Below are positions 33,849 through 43,529 of a stretch of DNA of 64,000 nucleotides, one piece after another. This DNA is from Sulfurospirillum sp. UBA2217 (GTDB taxonomy: Bacteria; Campylobacterota; Campylobacteria; Campylobacterales; Sulfurospirillaceae): the NCBI GenBank assembly GCA_002328495.1, contig DCUJ01000012.1:376862-440861 (forward strand). Direction: 5' to 3'. The position numbers and the translations under genes are program-made. Position 1 is the first letter of the stretch. The number at the start of each line of letters is the position of its first letter. The notes under the pieces are model-generated. The model was not told where the DNA came from. It saw only the letters and a list, made by a program, of their open reading frames with translations, and searched no databases.

Positions 33849-36814
33849 AATATCGGGCAGTTTTTCCCGTAGCAGTATTGGTTGAATTTCTTTTGGTCGC
33901 ATTTAAAATCTGCCTTGGCTTGAAGCTTTACATGTAAAAACGCTTCGGAGAGTTTGGAAGCAATACTCAAAGCCGTCCAGACTTCTCGGTTACAACAACG
34001 TGCTGCTTCATACGTGGCTATCTCTCCCAAAACGGCGTGAGTGACTTTTTGCGCGGCAGAGCGGGATGTTGTTGTCACGGGGGAGGATTGTAACAGGATA
34101 GCAAAACCGATACCCACACCTGTTGCCGCGCCACACATGCCTAAAAATCCACACGCCCCGCCGATAACACCAGAGCCTCTGGAGAGGGCTGTTTTTAAAG
34201 CACTAGGGGGCAATACACCGCCACTGTTTTTGTACGCCGTTACGATGATGGCAGGCACCATGGCATGGTGCTCAGGACCGTGTTTGGGGATGGAAGGATG
34301 GGCGCGGATGATGCGAAAGAGTGTGAGCATATCGCGCTCTTTGGAGGTCGAACAGATATGCGCTATGACCTCTAAGGCCTCTTTGGCATGACAGGCGTCG
34401 CAGACGTAATGACCCTCTTTACATGTAACGCTGTTTTGACTCACACTCCCACAGTAATGACACGCCACTTCGCGCTCAGCCGTGCCATACATGAGTGGTG
34501 CTTGGCACACCATGCAGTTGCTTTGCGCTTTGGGGCTAAAGCTTCCAAAGGAAAGTTTGCTTAGCTCTTTAGGTTCCACTTTTTCCTCAGGGGCAATCGC
34601 ACAGGCGCACACTTCCTCTTCTTGGTTGGTGACACTGCCTTTGACATCTAAGATAAAAAGTTCGCTACTCAAACTTTGCGCAAGGCTTTTGGGGAGTTTG
34701 GTTTTGACCCCTTTAAAAAGAACGGTGTTTGTGTTTACATGTAAAGACTCACCCACGCCTTTATAGATGACATCCACACTCGCTTCGCTTTGGGGTTTGT
34801 AGGCTATAAACGTGAGCGAATAAAAGGTATGCCCCTGTACTTCACGATACACAAACCGTTTTAAAAACACAATGCGCTCAAAACCACTCTCACGGAGTAA
34901 GCCCACCAAATGCGCTTGCGTCAACGCCCCTGCGATGCACTCGCCACTAAGCTTAGCATCATTGCGAATGGCACTACTCGCCTCTTCATCACACACCACA
35001 TCGGAGACCACCAAACGCCCACCTTCTTTGAGTACCCGAAAGATTTCGGCAAAGAGTTTGCGTTTGTGGGTGGAGAGATTGAGCACGCAGTTTGAGGTGA
35101 TGACATCAGCCATGCCCTCATCAAGCGGCAGAGCTTCAAGGTAGCCTTTTTTAAAAGAGAGATTGTTAAAGCCCAAATTTTTTGAAACCGCATCTGCTCC
35201 AACGTTAGCCAAAGAGAGCATGGAATCAAGCATATCCACCCCGATGACCTGCCCACTTTTTCCCACCAATTTGGAAGCGATAAAACACTCTATGCCTCTG
35301 CCAGAGCCTAAATCCACCATGCACTCACGCTCTTGTAAGGCGGCGTCCAGTACAGGACTGCCACAGCCGTATCCTCTAAAACGGTACGTTTGGGGAATGT
35401 GTGCGATGTAGCTTTCTTCATAACAGATGGGATTTAAGATATCCTCTTTAACGCCCTGTGCTGCGTCATGGTAAAAGCTCTTAACAAGGCTGAGTGATGC
35501 ACTCTCGCTTGTGGCTATCAAACAGTTGGCATGGGTATGTGCCACCCCTTCATGCGCCCCACATGTGTAGAGGATATCGCCCATCTCAAGGCAAAGAGCC
35601 GCCTCTTTTTGGGTGTCATACCATTTTGCTTCTTCTGTAATGAGCCAAAGGGAAAGCTTTTCCATCAAAGCCTCATTCGGGTCATCCCCCATAAACGTTT
35701 TGGCACGCGAAAAACTATGGTCCAAATCGCCACCGCCCAATAAAAAACGAAGCGCAGATGTGAGGCGAATCACCGAAGCATGGGCAATGCGTTGTGCCAC
35801 ATCGCTACGCAGTGCTTCTTCGATGGTATTTCCTTGCATCCAAAGTGCCTCTTCACCCACCATCGCAGCAGAGGGGTAAAATTTTCCATCATACCCCAAA
35901 GCGATGCTACTGCGCCCTGAACTTGAACCATCATGCACCGTTCCTTTGGGGGCAAAGATTTGCGTTTTGAGTGCCTCAAGATTGTCAATCACAATGCCCT
36001 CTTGGTGGGCTTTTTCACACAAAGAAACCACCGCATCAAACAAAATATCTGCATCAATATAGGCTTTATCCGCATCGCGTCCTCGTAAAAAGTGCCACAA
36101 CAGGTGCAAGTGCGTCGCCCCCAATGCTTTTACCACCTCTAGTAAAGGCTCTAAGGCGTTCACATTACTCGGGTGCACACAGGTGGAGAGTGAAAAAGCA
36201 TAGCCCTCACGCTTCAACCACGCCAGATTGGCTTTAAGTTTCTCAAAACTACCTCGTCCTCTAATGGCATCGTGCACTCCCTGCACACCATCCAGACTGA
36301 TTTGAAATTGCAATCGTGAACGCTCATACGCTTTACATGTAAAGACTTTTTCAATCAAAAGACCATTACTCAAGATGACAACGCTTGTGCCCTCATACGC
36401 CAAAATCGCATCCATCAGCTCTAAAATATTTGGGTACACCAAAGGCTCACCCCCGCTTAACACAAACAAACGACACCCCAAAGTATGCGCTTCAGAAATG
36501 TGTTTTAGTATGGTTTCACATGCAAGCGTATCGGCTTCTTTGGGCGTTGAGTTAAAAAGACAATGGGTACAAGAGAGGTTACATCGGTTGGTGACGTGTA
36601 TCCAAAACTCGTGCAAGGGATGCTTTACATGTAAAGAAGGTGCATACACTTCAGGATTGGGTGTTGCGATGCGTGCTAAAAGCTGTTTGTACGCCACACT
36701 GTCACTCGGATTTTGCAAAAGTGTATCGGCTGAGGCATTAGGCACGAACCAATCGGCACTGCTTTTGTGCACATAGACCGCCCTTTCGTTAAAGTATAAA
36801 CGCTGCCAGTTCAT
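33845..36814 (-). CDS. Radical SAM - ArsM-like methyltransferase - DUF5714 fusion protein
   Basis: A 989-residue three-part protein. Residues about 75-370 are a radical SAM domain with TNRCNLSCTHCLF (CxxxCxxC) and LSGGEPLVYP. Residues about 485-690 are a SAM methyltransferase very like arsenite methyltransferase ArsM: RGYGCGSPV, VDLGSGRGIECFIASKLVG, TSNCVLNLSTHKRKLF, ILKEGGRLVVSD-type segment (VLKEGGRLVVSDVV) and GECIAGAL with its Cys. Residues about 760-989 match DUF5714, with CMVCQAPLMY, CHYCGS, CDACHAKEA, CGFLGMCGAATG and a Cys-rich tail. The operon partners are TVP38, an Fe-S reductase and a rhodanese. Five TTACATGTAA copies sit in linkers and loops. Substrate unknown; arsenic or another soft element is the best guess. 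Confidence 0.82.
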   Translation of the reverse strand: MNWQRLYFNERAVYVHKSSADWFVPNASADTLLQNPSDSVAYKQLLARIATPNPEVYAPSLHVKHPLHEFWIHVTNRCNLSCTHCLFNSTPKEADTLACETILKHISEAHTLGCRLFVLSGGEPLVYPNILELMDAILAYEGTSVVILSNGLLIEKVFTCKAYERSRLQFQISLDGVQGVHDAIRGRGSFEKLKANLAWLKREGYAFSLSTCVHPSNVNALEPLLEVVKALGATHLHLLWHFLRGRDADKAYIDADILFDAVVSLCEKAHQEGIVIDNLEALKTQIFAPKGTVHDGSSSGRSSIALGYDGKFYPSAAMVGEEALWMQGNTIEEALRSDVAQRIAHASVIRLTSALRFLLGGGDLDHSFSRAKTFMGDDPNEALMEKLSLWLITEEAKWYDTQKEAALCLEMGDILYTCGAHEGVAHTHANCLIATSESASLSLVKSFYHDAAQGVKEDILNPICYEESYIAHIPQTYRFRGYGCGSPVLDAALQERECMVDLGSGRGIECFIASKLVGKSGQVIGVDMLDSMLSLANVGADAVSKNLGFNNLSFKKGYLEALPLDEGMADVITSNCVLNLSTHKRKLFAEIFRVLKEGGRLVVSDVVCDEEASSAIRNDAKLSGECIAGALTQAHLVGLLRESGFERIVFLKRFVYREVQGHTFYSLTFIAYKPQSEASVDVIYKGVGESLHVNTNTVLFKGVKTKLPKSLAQSLSSELFILDVKGSVTNQEEEVCACAIAPEEKVEPKELSKLSFGSFSPKAQSNCMVCQAPLMYGTAEREVACHYCGSVSQNSVTCKEGHYVCDACHAKEALEVIAHICSTSKERDMLTLFRIIRAHPSIPKHGPEHHAMVPAIIVTAYKNSGGVLPPSALKTALSRGSGVIGGACGFLGMCGAATGVGIGFAILLQSSPVTTTSRSAAQKVTHAVLGEIATYEAARCCNREVWTALSIASKLSEAFLHVKLQAKADFKCDQKKFNQYCYGKNCPIF

Positions 36815-37492
36815 TTACACGGCTTTTTTGTTTTGGTATTTTTTATAAAAAACGGGAAGCAAAGAGAGAAGCCCTAAAAACACAAATGCCAAAGCCATCT
36901 CTTGGGTGAAAATATCACCAAGCGCGTTGATGGAAGAGAGCTGTGAGCCAGCATAGGTGTAGGCAAAACCTCCAGGAATAATGCCAATAAACGTGGTGAT
37001 AAAAAAGGTTTTTACATCAATGCGCGTAAGCCCACACAAAAGATTGATGAGAAAAAAGGGGAAGATAGGAAGCAGTCGAAGGGCGAAAAGGTAACTGTAG
37101 CCATTGGTTTCAAACTCACGGTTAAAACGCTCCAACTCTTTGGCGTATCGATTTTGTAAACTCTTTCCCAAGATAAAACGTGCCACATAAAAACTTGCCA
37201 CCGCTCCCAGTGTTGCCCCTAAAACAGCGATGAGCGTTCCCCACAGTGCGCCAAACATAAAGCCAGCGGCCAAAGAAAAAAGTGTCGCAATAGGAATCAT
37301 AAACGCCACGCTCAGAGCATATGCACCCATAAGTAAAAATGCGCTGAGCCAAAAATGCGTTTGCACCAGTTCAAGCAAAAGCTCTTTTTGCGCTTTGAGC
37401 GATTCAAACGAGAGGAGTATATCCAAACCTAAAAATTTGTACGCCACGATGACCCCGACGATGAGGGCTAAAAGAATCCATTTTTTTATCAT
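36815..37492 (-). CDS. TVP38/TMEM64 family (VTT domain) membrane protein
   Basis: A 225-residue protein with about six membrane segments and the VTT core (AAGFMFGALWGTLIAVLGATLGAVASFYVARFILG and RLLPIFPFFLINLLCGLTRI, given here as the region around residues 80-165). The family relates to DedA and handles lipids or unknown ions. It is directly joined to the rSAM fusion gene (stop and start adjacent) and overlaps the Fe-S protein gene by four bases. TVP38 proteins often lie near selenium or mercury/arsenic genes, but function is open. Confidence 0.83.
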   Translation of the reverse strand: MIKKWILLALIVGVIVAYKFLGLDILLSFESLKAQKELLLELVQTHFWLSAFLLMGAYALSVAFMIPIATLFSLAAGFMFGALWGTLIAVLGATLGAVASFYVARFILGKSLQNRYAKELERFNREFETNGYSYLFALRLLPIFPFFLINLLCGLTRIDVKTFFITTFIGIIPGGFAYTYAGSQLSSINALGDIFTQEMALAFVFLGLLSLLPVFYKKYQNKKAV

Positions 37493-38562
37493 AGTTTCAC
37501 TTTAAAATTTTGTATCATGCGTTTCGTTTTGTAGCGATTCATCCACGAGGTGAGTGTGCCATGAAGCGGTTGTTTGAAACTGCGTGCCACGGTTGGAGTA
37601 AAGAGCAAATCCAAGATATGCACCCCACTTTTACCACCCCTACTCATCGAGCGCGCGCACTCTTGGCAGTAGCTGACTATCGTATCGCACTCGGTTTGGT
37701 GGGCACGAGAGACCATCTGTTCACGCGCTAGTTTTGGATTGGTCACATCCAACATGCCCCCACTGCCACAACATTGGGTTTTATCGCGGTTGTATTTGAA
37801 CTCTTTAAAAGAGAGTTTCATTTTTTTCAACAAAGAACGCACACTCTCGTGAAGCTCGTGCTCATGGCGAGTCGGGCACGGGTCATGCAAAGCAACAGGC
37901 GTGGCGTTTTCAAAAGAGCATTCAGGAATGCCCATCTGGTCTAACCACTCGTACAAAGAGATGGTTTTAACATGAGGGGAAAGGGTTTTAAGGCTCATGT
38001 AACAGTTCTCACATGCGGTGACAATCGTCGTTGCGCCCAAGCGTGCGATGTCACGTTCCAGTGCACTGTAAAAACGCTCAAAACGAGGGATGTCTCCTAA
38101 AACACGGGTCGGTTTGCCACAACATTGCATCAACACACCCATGCCGGGAGAGACGCGTTGTAAATGGTGGATGATAGACTCTACCAACTTTGGCGAATAA
38201 GAACTAAGCGCACATCCGGGCATAAATGCCATATGCGAATAATTTGTGGCTGAGAATTTTTTGATGGTCGTGAGTGGTTTTGAAAAACTAAGCACTTGAT
38301 GGAACAAAACAGCTTTATAGCCAAAGTTATGAAGCTCGCTAGGGGCTAACGCTTCTTTTCGCTCCACAAAATACTCTTGAATGCTAATGTCTTTGGGACA
38401 CACATGCGCACAGTACCCACAGGCCGCGCACGAAAACGCTACCTTGGCGGGGGAGTTTTGGATGCTCTCCAAAAGGGTTTTGGGGGAGTCCGTAAACTCC
38501 TCCATCATCAAACACCCTTTCATGCACGCTTTGCAGTCGATGCACTCATTTGCGTGGTTCAT
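37489..38562 (-). CDS. (Fe-S)-binding reductase with CCG domains (HdrD/GlpC-like)
   Basis: A 357-residue protein. Two N-terminal 4Fe-4S motifs (CIDCKACMKGC and CAACGYCAHVCPK) are followed by two CCG domains: MPGCALSSYSP with MQCCGKPTRVLGD, and LHDPCPTRHEH with TQCCGSGGMLD. CCG domains bind special clusters or act in disulfide/heterodisulfide chemistry. It starts on the last base of the rhodanese stop (TAATG). Likely electron donor for the cluster's product pathway; this is inference. Confidence 0.85.
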   Translation of the reverse strand: MNHANECIDCKACMKGCLMMEEFTDSPKTLLESIQNSPAKVAFSCAACGYCAHVCPKDISIQEYFVERKEALAPSELHNFGYKAVLFHQVLSFSKPLTTIKKFSATNYSHMAFMPGCALSSYSPKLVESIIHHLQRVSPGMGVLMQCCGKPTRVLGDIPRFERFYSALERDIARLGATTIVTACENCYMSLKTLSPHVKTISLYEWLDQMGIPECSFENATPVALHDPCPTRHEHELHESVRSLLKKMKLSFKEFKYNRDKTQCCGSGGMLDVTNPKLAREQMVSRAHQTECDTIVSYCQECARSMSRGGKSGVHILDLLFTPTVARSFKQPLHGTLTSWMNRYKTKRMIQNFKVKL

Positions 38563-39002
38563 TATTTGTCCAACACGTCTTTGATTTTATCACGTGGCCA
38601 TTCGTATTGACCGCCTTTGAGGGTGAAAAGTTGCTCTTTTTTAACCCCTTTTTCAAGGTAAAAATCAAACGCCCTATCCGCTCCTCCACCGCCTCGTGGG
38701 CAGATGATAATCACTTTTTGATTAGGCTTTATATCAGGCAATAACGCAGCCAATCTCGCTTTTTCTTCTTCAGTTTTCACAGGATAGGCATAGGTTGAAA
38801 GTGCACCTTTTAAGTGTTCTTCTTGAAAATCTGGTTTTTCTTGAATGTCAACCAAGACCAGTTTTGAAGCATCTTCACGCATGAGTTTCGCCGTTTCATC
38901 CGCAGTGATGTAGTTGTATTTGGGGTTTTCTTTGACTTTGCCACCACAGGCAACAAGCATTAAAGCCACGAATGGCACCATAAGAAGCTGAGCAATTTTC
39001 AT
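38562..39002 (-). CDS. Rhodanese-like lipoprotein
   Basis: A 146-residue protein with a lipobox (LMLVACGG) after a short signal peptide, then a rhodanese domain: ADETAKLMREDASKLVLVDIQ and IIICPRGGGGADRAF, whose Cys is at the active-site loop. It should be anchored in the periplasm and could carry a persulfide or bind a soft oxyanion. First gene of the leftward operon rhodanese-Fe-S-TVP38-rSAM fusion. Confidence 0.82.
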   Translation of the reverse strand: MKIAQLLMVPFVALMLVACGGKVKENPKYNYITADETAKLMREDASKLVLVDIQEKPDFQEEHLKGALSTYAYPVKTEEEKARLAALLPDIKPNQKVIIICPRGGGGADRAFDFYLEKGVKKEQLFTLKGGQYEWPRDKIKDVLDK

Positions 39003-39197
39003 GGATTTCTCCTAAGACAAATTACTACATGTAAAGAAGGGGGAATCAAAAAATGAAGCTAGAACTCAGTTTCTGATGTATGCTTAAACCTTAAGCCTTT
39101 ACATGAGTTGGGTGTAATGATAGGGTATTGCGACTTAAATTATGGTAAATAAAAATTGACTGCTTGTGCTATAATAAGCGAAAAAAATGAAGTAGCC

Positions 39198-40262
39198 ATG
39201 AACAAAGAGCGTGTATTAGAGCATATTGCCCCACTCAATCTTTTGCAAAAAGAGCCGTATCGTGTCGAAGAGATAGGGGACGGTAATCTTAATTTTGTCT
39301 ACCGCATCAGCGACGCTTCCTTCTCCTCTTTCATCCTAAAGTACGCCCCACCCTATCTTCGGCTTTTGGGAGAAGATTTTAAACTGCCACAAAATCGTAT
39401 CTGCGTTGAGATGCACACGATGCGCTATTTTGAAAGCATAGCACCCTCGTTTGTCCCTCACATTTTTCACTGCGATGAGGCGTGTTTTTACGGTGTGATG
39501 GAAGATTTGAAAGGCTATGCCTTGCTTCAAAATGAGCGATTGGCGCATGAAATATCACTGGTAATTTATGAAAAACTAGGCGTTTTTTTAGCACTTTTGT
39601 TCACTAGCACCCCTCCTTCTCGTGAAGAAGGTTTTTATGAAAATGCGACGTTAAAACAGATCAGCAAAAACTACATCTTTGTGTATCCTCATATCCCAAA
39701 CCATGAAGCGCTCGTAATACCTTCTTTTTTTACACCTGCTTTTAAAAGCGCTTTGTTTGAAGAAAATATACGTGCATTGCGTGATGTGTTTTTACATGTA
39801 AAAGAGTGTTTGATTCACGGGGATTTGCACACAGGCTCCCTGCTCGTCCATGACAATGATATCAAAGTCATTGATGCGGAATTTTCGCTGTTTGCGCCTT
39901 TGGGATTTGACATGGGGGTGCTGTTTGCGCACATTTTATTGGGTGAATTACACGCCTTGATGCTGGGGGAAAAAGCGCAAACACAAGAAGCCCTTTTGAG
40001 TATTTGGGAACATTTTAGCTTACATGTAAAAGAGGTTCCATCACATATTTTAGGGCAAAGCGTTGGTTTTTGCGGCGTCGAACTCTATCGGCGTTTGGTG
40101 GTTCCTGCCAAAGCAAAACCACTTCTTGCACTTCCCTCACACCTCCAAGCAAAAGCGTATCAAAAAGTAGAAACACTCGCGGTGTCGTTTGTAGAAAATT
40201 ATCTACATGTAAAGCAGATAGAAGATATGCTACGCCTTTTAAAGGAGAATAGATGGCTTTAA
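39198..40262 (+). CDS. Methylthioribose kinase-like (APH-fold) sugar kinase
   Basis: A 354-residue aminoglycoside-phosphotransferase-fold kinase. LIHGDLHTGSLLV (catalytic HGD) and KVIDAEFSLFAPLGFDMGVLFAHIL match the MtnK pattern closely. EEIGDGNLNFVYRI is the nucleotide-loop region. MtnK phosphorylates methylthioribose at O1. No methionine-salvage partner is seen nearby; it is divergent from the rSAM-ArsM-like operon and overlaps the transferase gene by ten bases. It may therefore act on a ribose conjugate made there. The start at 39198 is chosen because the MtnK fold begins there; an upstream frame from 39156 is less likely. Two TTACATGTAA copies and one near-copy encode LHVK. Confidence 0.75.
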   Translation: MNKERVLEHIAPLNLLQKEPYRVEEIGDGNLNFVYRISDASFSSFILKYAPPYLRLLGEDFKLPQNRICVEMHTMRYFESIAPSFVPHIFHCDEACFYGVMEDLKGYALLQNERLAHEISLVIYEKLGVFLALLFTSTPPSREEGFYENATLKQISKNYIFVYPHIPNHEALVIPSFFTPAFKSALFEENIRALRDVFLHVKECLIHGDLHTGSLLVHDNDIKVIDAEFSLFAPLGFDMGVLFAHILLGELHALMLGEKAQTQEALLSIWEHFSLHVKEVPSHILGQSVGFCGVELYRRLVVPAKAKPLLALPSHLQAKAYQKVETLAVSFVENYLHVKQIEDMLRLLKENRWL

Positions 40263-41527
40263 ATGCTTTGGTGTGTTTTGTTAAAGCACCTATTAAGGGG
40301 AAAGTAAAGACACGACTGGCAAAACGTATCGGGGATGAAAAAGCGATTGAGGTGTATGAAGGCTTTTTGAAACATCTCCTCAGCCTTAGCTTACCTCTTT
40401 TTTGCGAACGTTTCATCGCGTATGACCCGCTTGATGCTTCTTTGGCATTGCCACCTTACCTTGAAGAAGAAAAACTCTTTTTCCAAGAAGGTGAGGATTT
40501 AGGAGAGCGTATGTGTCATGCGTTTTTATACCTCTTCGCCCAAGGCTATAAAAAAGTCATTCTTGTGGGCTCAGATATTCCTCAGATGAGTGAAAAAATC
40601 ATTGAAGAAGCCTTCGCCACCCTCTCCCATAAAGATGCCATTCTCTCTCCCACGCATGATGGAGGCTATTATCTCATCGGATTTAACGCCAAGACATTTA
40701 CGAAAGAGGCTTTTGTGGGAATGACGTATAGCCACAGCAATGTTTATAAAGAGACCCAAAATCGCTTAAAAGCACTCCTTTTAGGTGAGGGAACAACACT
40801 GCGCGATGTCGATACACTAGAAGATTTAAAAGCACTCTACCCCTCTTATAAGACCAAGCACATCAGCGTTATCATTCCTGTCTACTACGAAGATGAAACG
40901 CTGCTAAAAACCATTGAAACGCTCTATGCCCATGCAAACGGGGATGATTTTGAAGTGATTGTGGTCGATACACAAGAGACAACGACCCCATGCGCTTTAC
41001 ATGTAAACACCTTACGCACAGGATGTGCACCCAAAGGCAGAGCTTCTCAGATGAACGAGGGGGCTAGCATGGCACAAGGAGAGATACTGCTTTTCTTGCA
41101 TGCCGATACGCATCTTCCCAAACAGTGGGATAAAAAGCTTTTAGGCTGCGAAGCAGGGGCTTTTAGTCTTTCTTTTGCGTCAAAAAAACCTCTTTTTCGC
41201 CTTCTTGCTTTTTTTGCCAATGCACGTTCCCGAATGACACGCGTCCCTTACGGTGACCAAGGGCAGTTTTTTAAAGCCTCTTTATTTCATACATTGGGGG
41301 GTTATGCCAACATTGCATTGATGGAAGATATTGAAATCATGAAGCGTCTTAGAGCACACGGTATTCACGTGTGTCTATTGGATACATGTGTGACAACATC
41401 AACACGCCGATGGGAAAAAGAGGGGTTTTTTTATACCACTTTACGTAACCGTATAGTGAGCTTTTTGTATCGGTGTGGGGTATCGGCAGAAAAATTAAAG
41501 ACCTACTATCCATCATCCAAGGTCTAA
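40253..41527 (+). CDS. Fused rSAM/selenodomain-associated transferases 1 and 2
   Basis: A 424-residue protein. Residues 1-200 resemble TIGR04282 (NALVCFVKAPIKGKVKTRLA, HDGGYYLIG), a nucleotidyltransferase-like GT-A domain. Residues 204-420 resemble TIGR04283, a family 2 glycosyltransferase (ISVIIPVYYEDETLLKTIETL, GRASQMNEGA, LHADTHLP, GDQGQFF). The two are often separate genes next to radical SAM/selenodomain or arsenosugar genes. AAAGGAG precedes its ATG, which overlaps the kinase gene end. One TTACATGTAA copy encodes LHVNT. Confidence 0.88.
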   Translation: MALNALVCFVKAPIKGKVKTRLAKRIGDEKAIEVYEGFLKHLLSLSLPLFCERFIAYDPLDASLALPPYLEEEKLFFQEGEDLGERMCHAFLYLFAQGYKKVILVGSDIPQMSEKIIEEAFATLSHKDAILSPTHDGGYYLIGFNAKTFTKEAFVGMTYSHSNVYKETQNRLKALLLGEGTTLRDVDTLEDLKALYPSYKTKHISVIIPVYYEDETLLKTIETLYAHANGDDFEVIVVDTQETTTPCALHVNTLRTGCAPKGRASQMNEGASMAQGEILLFLHADTHLPKQWDKKLLGCEAGAFSLSFASKKPLFRLLAFFANARSRMTRVPYGDQGQFFKASLFHTLGGYANIALMEDIEIMKRLRAHGIHVCLLDTCVTTSTRRWEKEGFFYTTLRNRIVSFLYRCGVSAEKLKTYYPSSKV

Positions 41528-43525
41528 CACGATTTGATTGCGTCCTTTGGCTTTGGCTTGGTACATGGCGTTATCCGCCCATTTGATGAGTTCATCCGCA
41601 TCTCCTTCATTATCTGAAAATAAAATCACCCCAATACTTGCCGTACAGTGATGCTCAATCGCCAAATCTTCAAGATCATCTGTACCCAAAGGAAGAATGT
41701 AAGGTTCCATCAGTACGGTGTGTATTTTGTTTGCAACGCCCATTGTTTTATCGGCAGCTTCCGTTTTATCGTGACTCAAATCGGTGACAATCACCACAAA
41801 CTCATCCCCTCCAAAACGCGCTACGGTATCAACTTCACGCACACTTTCCTTCAAGCGTTGTGCTACTTTAACGAGGAGTAAATCGCCCACGCTATGACCC
41901 TTGGCGTCATTTAAAGGTTTAAAATTATCCAAATCCAAAAAAATCAAGGCATAGTACAAGCCCGTGCGTTTGCTCATCGACATGGCACTTTTAAGACGCT
42001 CGTGCAACAATCTTCGGTTAGGAAGTTGTGTCAGTGCATCGTAAAAAGCGAGGCGATGTACCTCTTCTTCCATCGTTTTGCGTTCACTAATATCACTATG
42101 GGTTCCTATCATACGCATCGGTTTGCCATCAAGAGTACGCTCCACTATAATACCACGGCTTAAAATCCATTTGTACCGATCATCTTTACAACGCATACGA
42201 AACTCTGCTTCATAAATAGCACGTTTTCCTTCAAAATACTCTTCCAAAATGAGATGAACTTTTGCTCTATCTTCAGGATGAATCCGCTCTTCCCACTCTT
42301 CATGGCGTGGCAAAATATCATTTTCTTCGTACCCCAATATCTCTTTCCAACGCGCGGTATAGTACGAAATATTGGTCTGAATGTTCCAATCCCACACCCC
42401 ATCGCGAGAACCTTCAATGGCAAATTTCCACCGAAACTCACTCTCTTTGAGTAAAAATTTACTCTTCTTAATATCAGCAATGAGCTTCTTCGCAATCTTT
42501 TTGGCATTGGCTTGTGTATTGTTTATCGCTAAAAGAAGGGCAAAAATCAACACACTGAGCATCACTCCTGACACAAGTGTTGCCCATACAAGCGTATTAT
42601 TCATCTCGTGTGGAAAATGGTTGCTATTAAAAACAAGCGTCCAATGGTGCGCATTAAAACGGATGGTGCGCGTTTGCTGAAAGCCTGAGGGTACTTGCTC
42701 ATCAAAATGGTTAGAAAAGAGTAAGGATTGTGGGTGTTGTCCTACGCCATCGAAAATACGAAGCTTAATCGAACTCTCATTTACCCCCTCCCATTGCATG
42801 AGAATGGAACGTATGAGGCTATCCATCCAATACGGTCCTGATACCCATCCCACAATCGCTTTCTTACGCTCTTCTACTGTGTTGGTTGGGAGATGTTTCG
42901 CATAAACGGGCGCATACATAATGATGCCTGCGTGTGTGTGTTCAAAAGCATCTTGCACCAACTGTAACTTATCGGTGATAGCAGGTTCTGCACTATCACG
43001 TGCACGCTCCATCGCAGCGCGACGTAAGGGTTCACTAAACGTATCATAGCCTAAGGCATTGGCATTTTGAACCGTCAAAGGTTCAATATAGACAATCGAA
43101 GTATAGAATGCTCGTTGCCCTTCTGGGTGCACCGTGTAGTGAGACAATCCTTGCGAACGGATGGTTTCAATGTGTTCTTGAAGCGTTTGGGAGGGGATGA
43201 TTTGATTGTAGGCCAGTCCTAAATTACCTGGAAAATGGTTGTTAAGCTGAAGTGAGTTTACATACAATTTCCACTCATTTCTATCAATCACATCCGAAGC
43301 CCTAAAAAGAGCCGTAGCACTTTTTAACACCAGTGCATATTCGTATAAACGCTCCTCAATTTTTAGCGTCAACTGGTCCGAGATAAATGAAAAATGTTTG
43401 AGGGCATCTTGGCGAATTTGATCTTTAACATACAGACTTACACATGCACTTAAAACAAGCCCTATGCCAAGAGCTAACCATGCTCGTAATGTCTCTTTCT
43501 GAGAGAAAAAATCAAACTTCACCAT
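41513..43525 (-). CDS. CHASE-PAS-GGDEF diguanylate cyclase
   Basis: A 670-residue sensor. A first membrane segment (LALGIGLVLSACVSL) and a second near residue 325 enclose a CHASE domain (NLGLAYNQIIPS, FYTSIVYIEPL). A PAS with PAC follows (WDWNIQTNISYYTARWKEILGY, HSDISERKTMEEE). The GGDEF domain has ARFGGDEF with a REVD inhibition site just upstream. ATG at 43525 is preferred over an earlier in-frame start at 43576, which lies in creA. It is the last gene behind creA and the iron-type ABC operon and overlaps the transferase gene's 3' end by 15 bases. Confidence 0.9.
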   Translation of the reverse strand: MVKFDFFSQKETLRAWLALGIGLVLSACVSLYVKDQIRQDALKHFSFISDQLTLKIEERLYEYALVLKSATALFRASDVIDRNEWKLYVNSLQLNNHFPGNLGLAYNQIIPSQTLQEHIETIRSQGLSHYTVHPEGQRAFYTSIVYIEPLTVQNANALGYDTFSEPLRRAAMERARDSAEPAITDKLQLVQDAFEHTHAGIIMYAPVYAKHLPTNTVEERKKAIVGWVSGPYWMDSLIRSILMQWEGVNESSIKLRIFDGVGQHPQSLLFSNHFDEQVPSGFQQTRTIRFNAHHWTLVFNSNHFPHEMNNTLVWATLVSGVMLSVLIFALLLAINNTQANAKKIAKKLIADIKKSKFLLKESEFRWKFAIEGSRDGVWDWNIQTNISYYTARWKEILGYEENDILPRHEEWEERIHPEDRAKVHLILEEYFEGKRAIYEAEFRMRCKDDRYKWILSRGIIVERTLDGKPMRMIGTHSDISERKTMEEEVHRLAFYDALTQLPNRRLLHERLKSAMSMSKRTGLYYALIFLDLDNFKPLNDAKGHSVGDLLLVKVAQRLKESVREVDTVARFGGDEFVVIVTDLSHDKTEAADKTMGVANKIHTVLMEPYILPLGTDDLEDLAIEHHCTASIGVILFSDNEGDADELIKWADNAMYQAKAKGRNQIVLDLG

Positions 43526-43529
43526 GACA

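Noticed and set aside
34041..34391. Plus-strand frame of 116 codons opposite the rSAM fusion gene
   Set aside because: It lies wholly antisense to a well-supported coding region, with no start signal and no recognisable domain.
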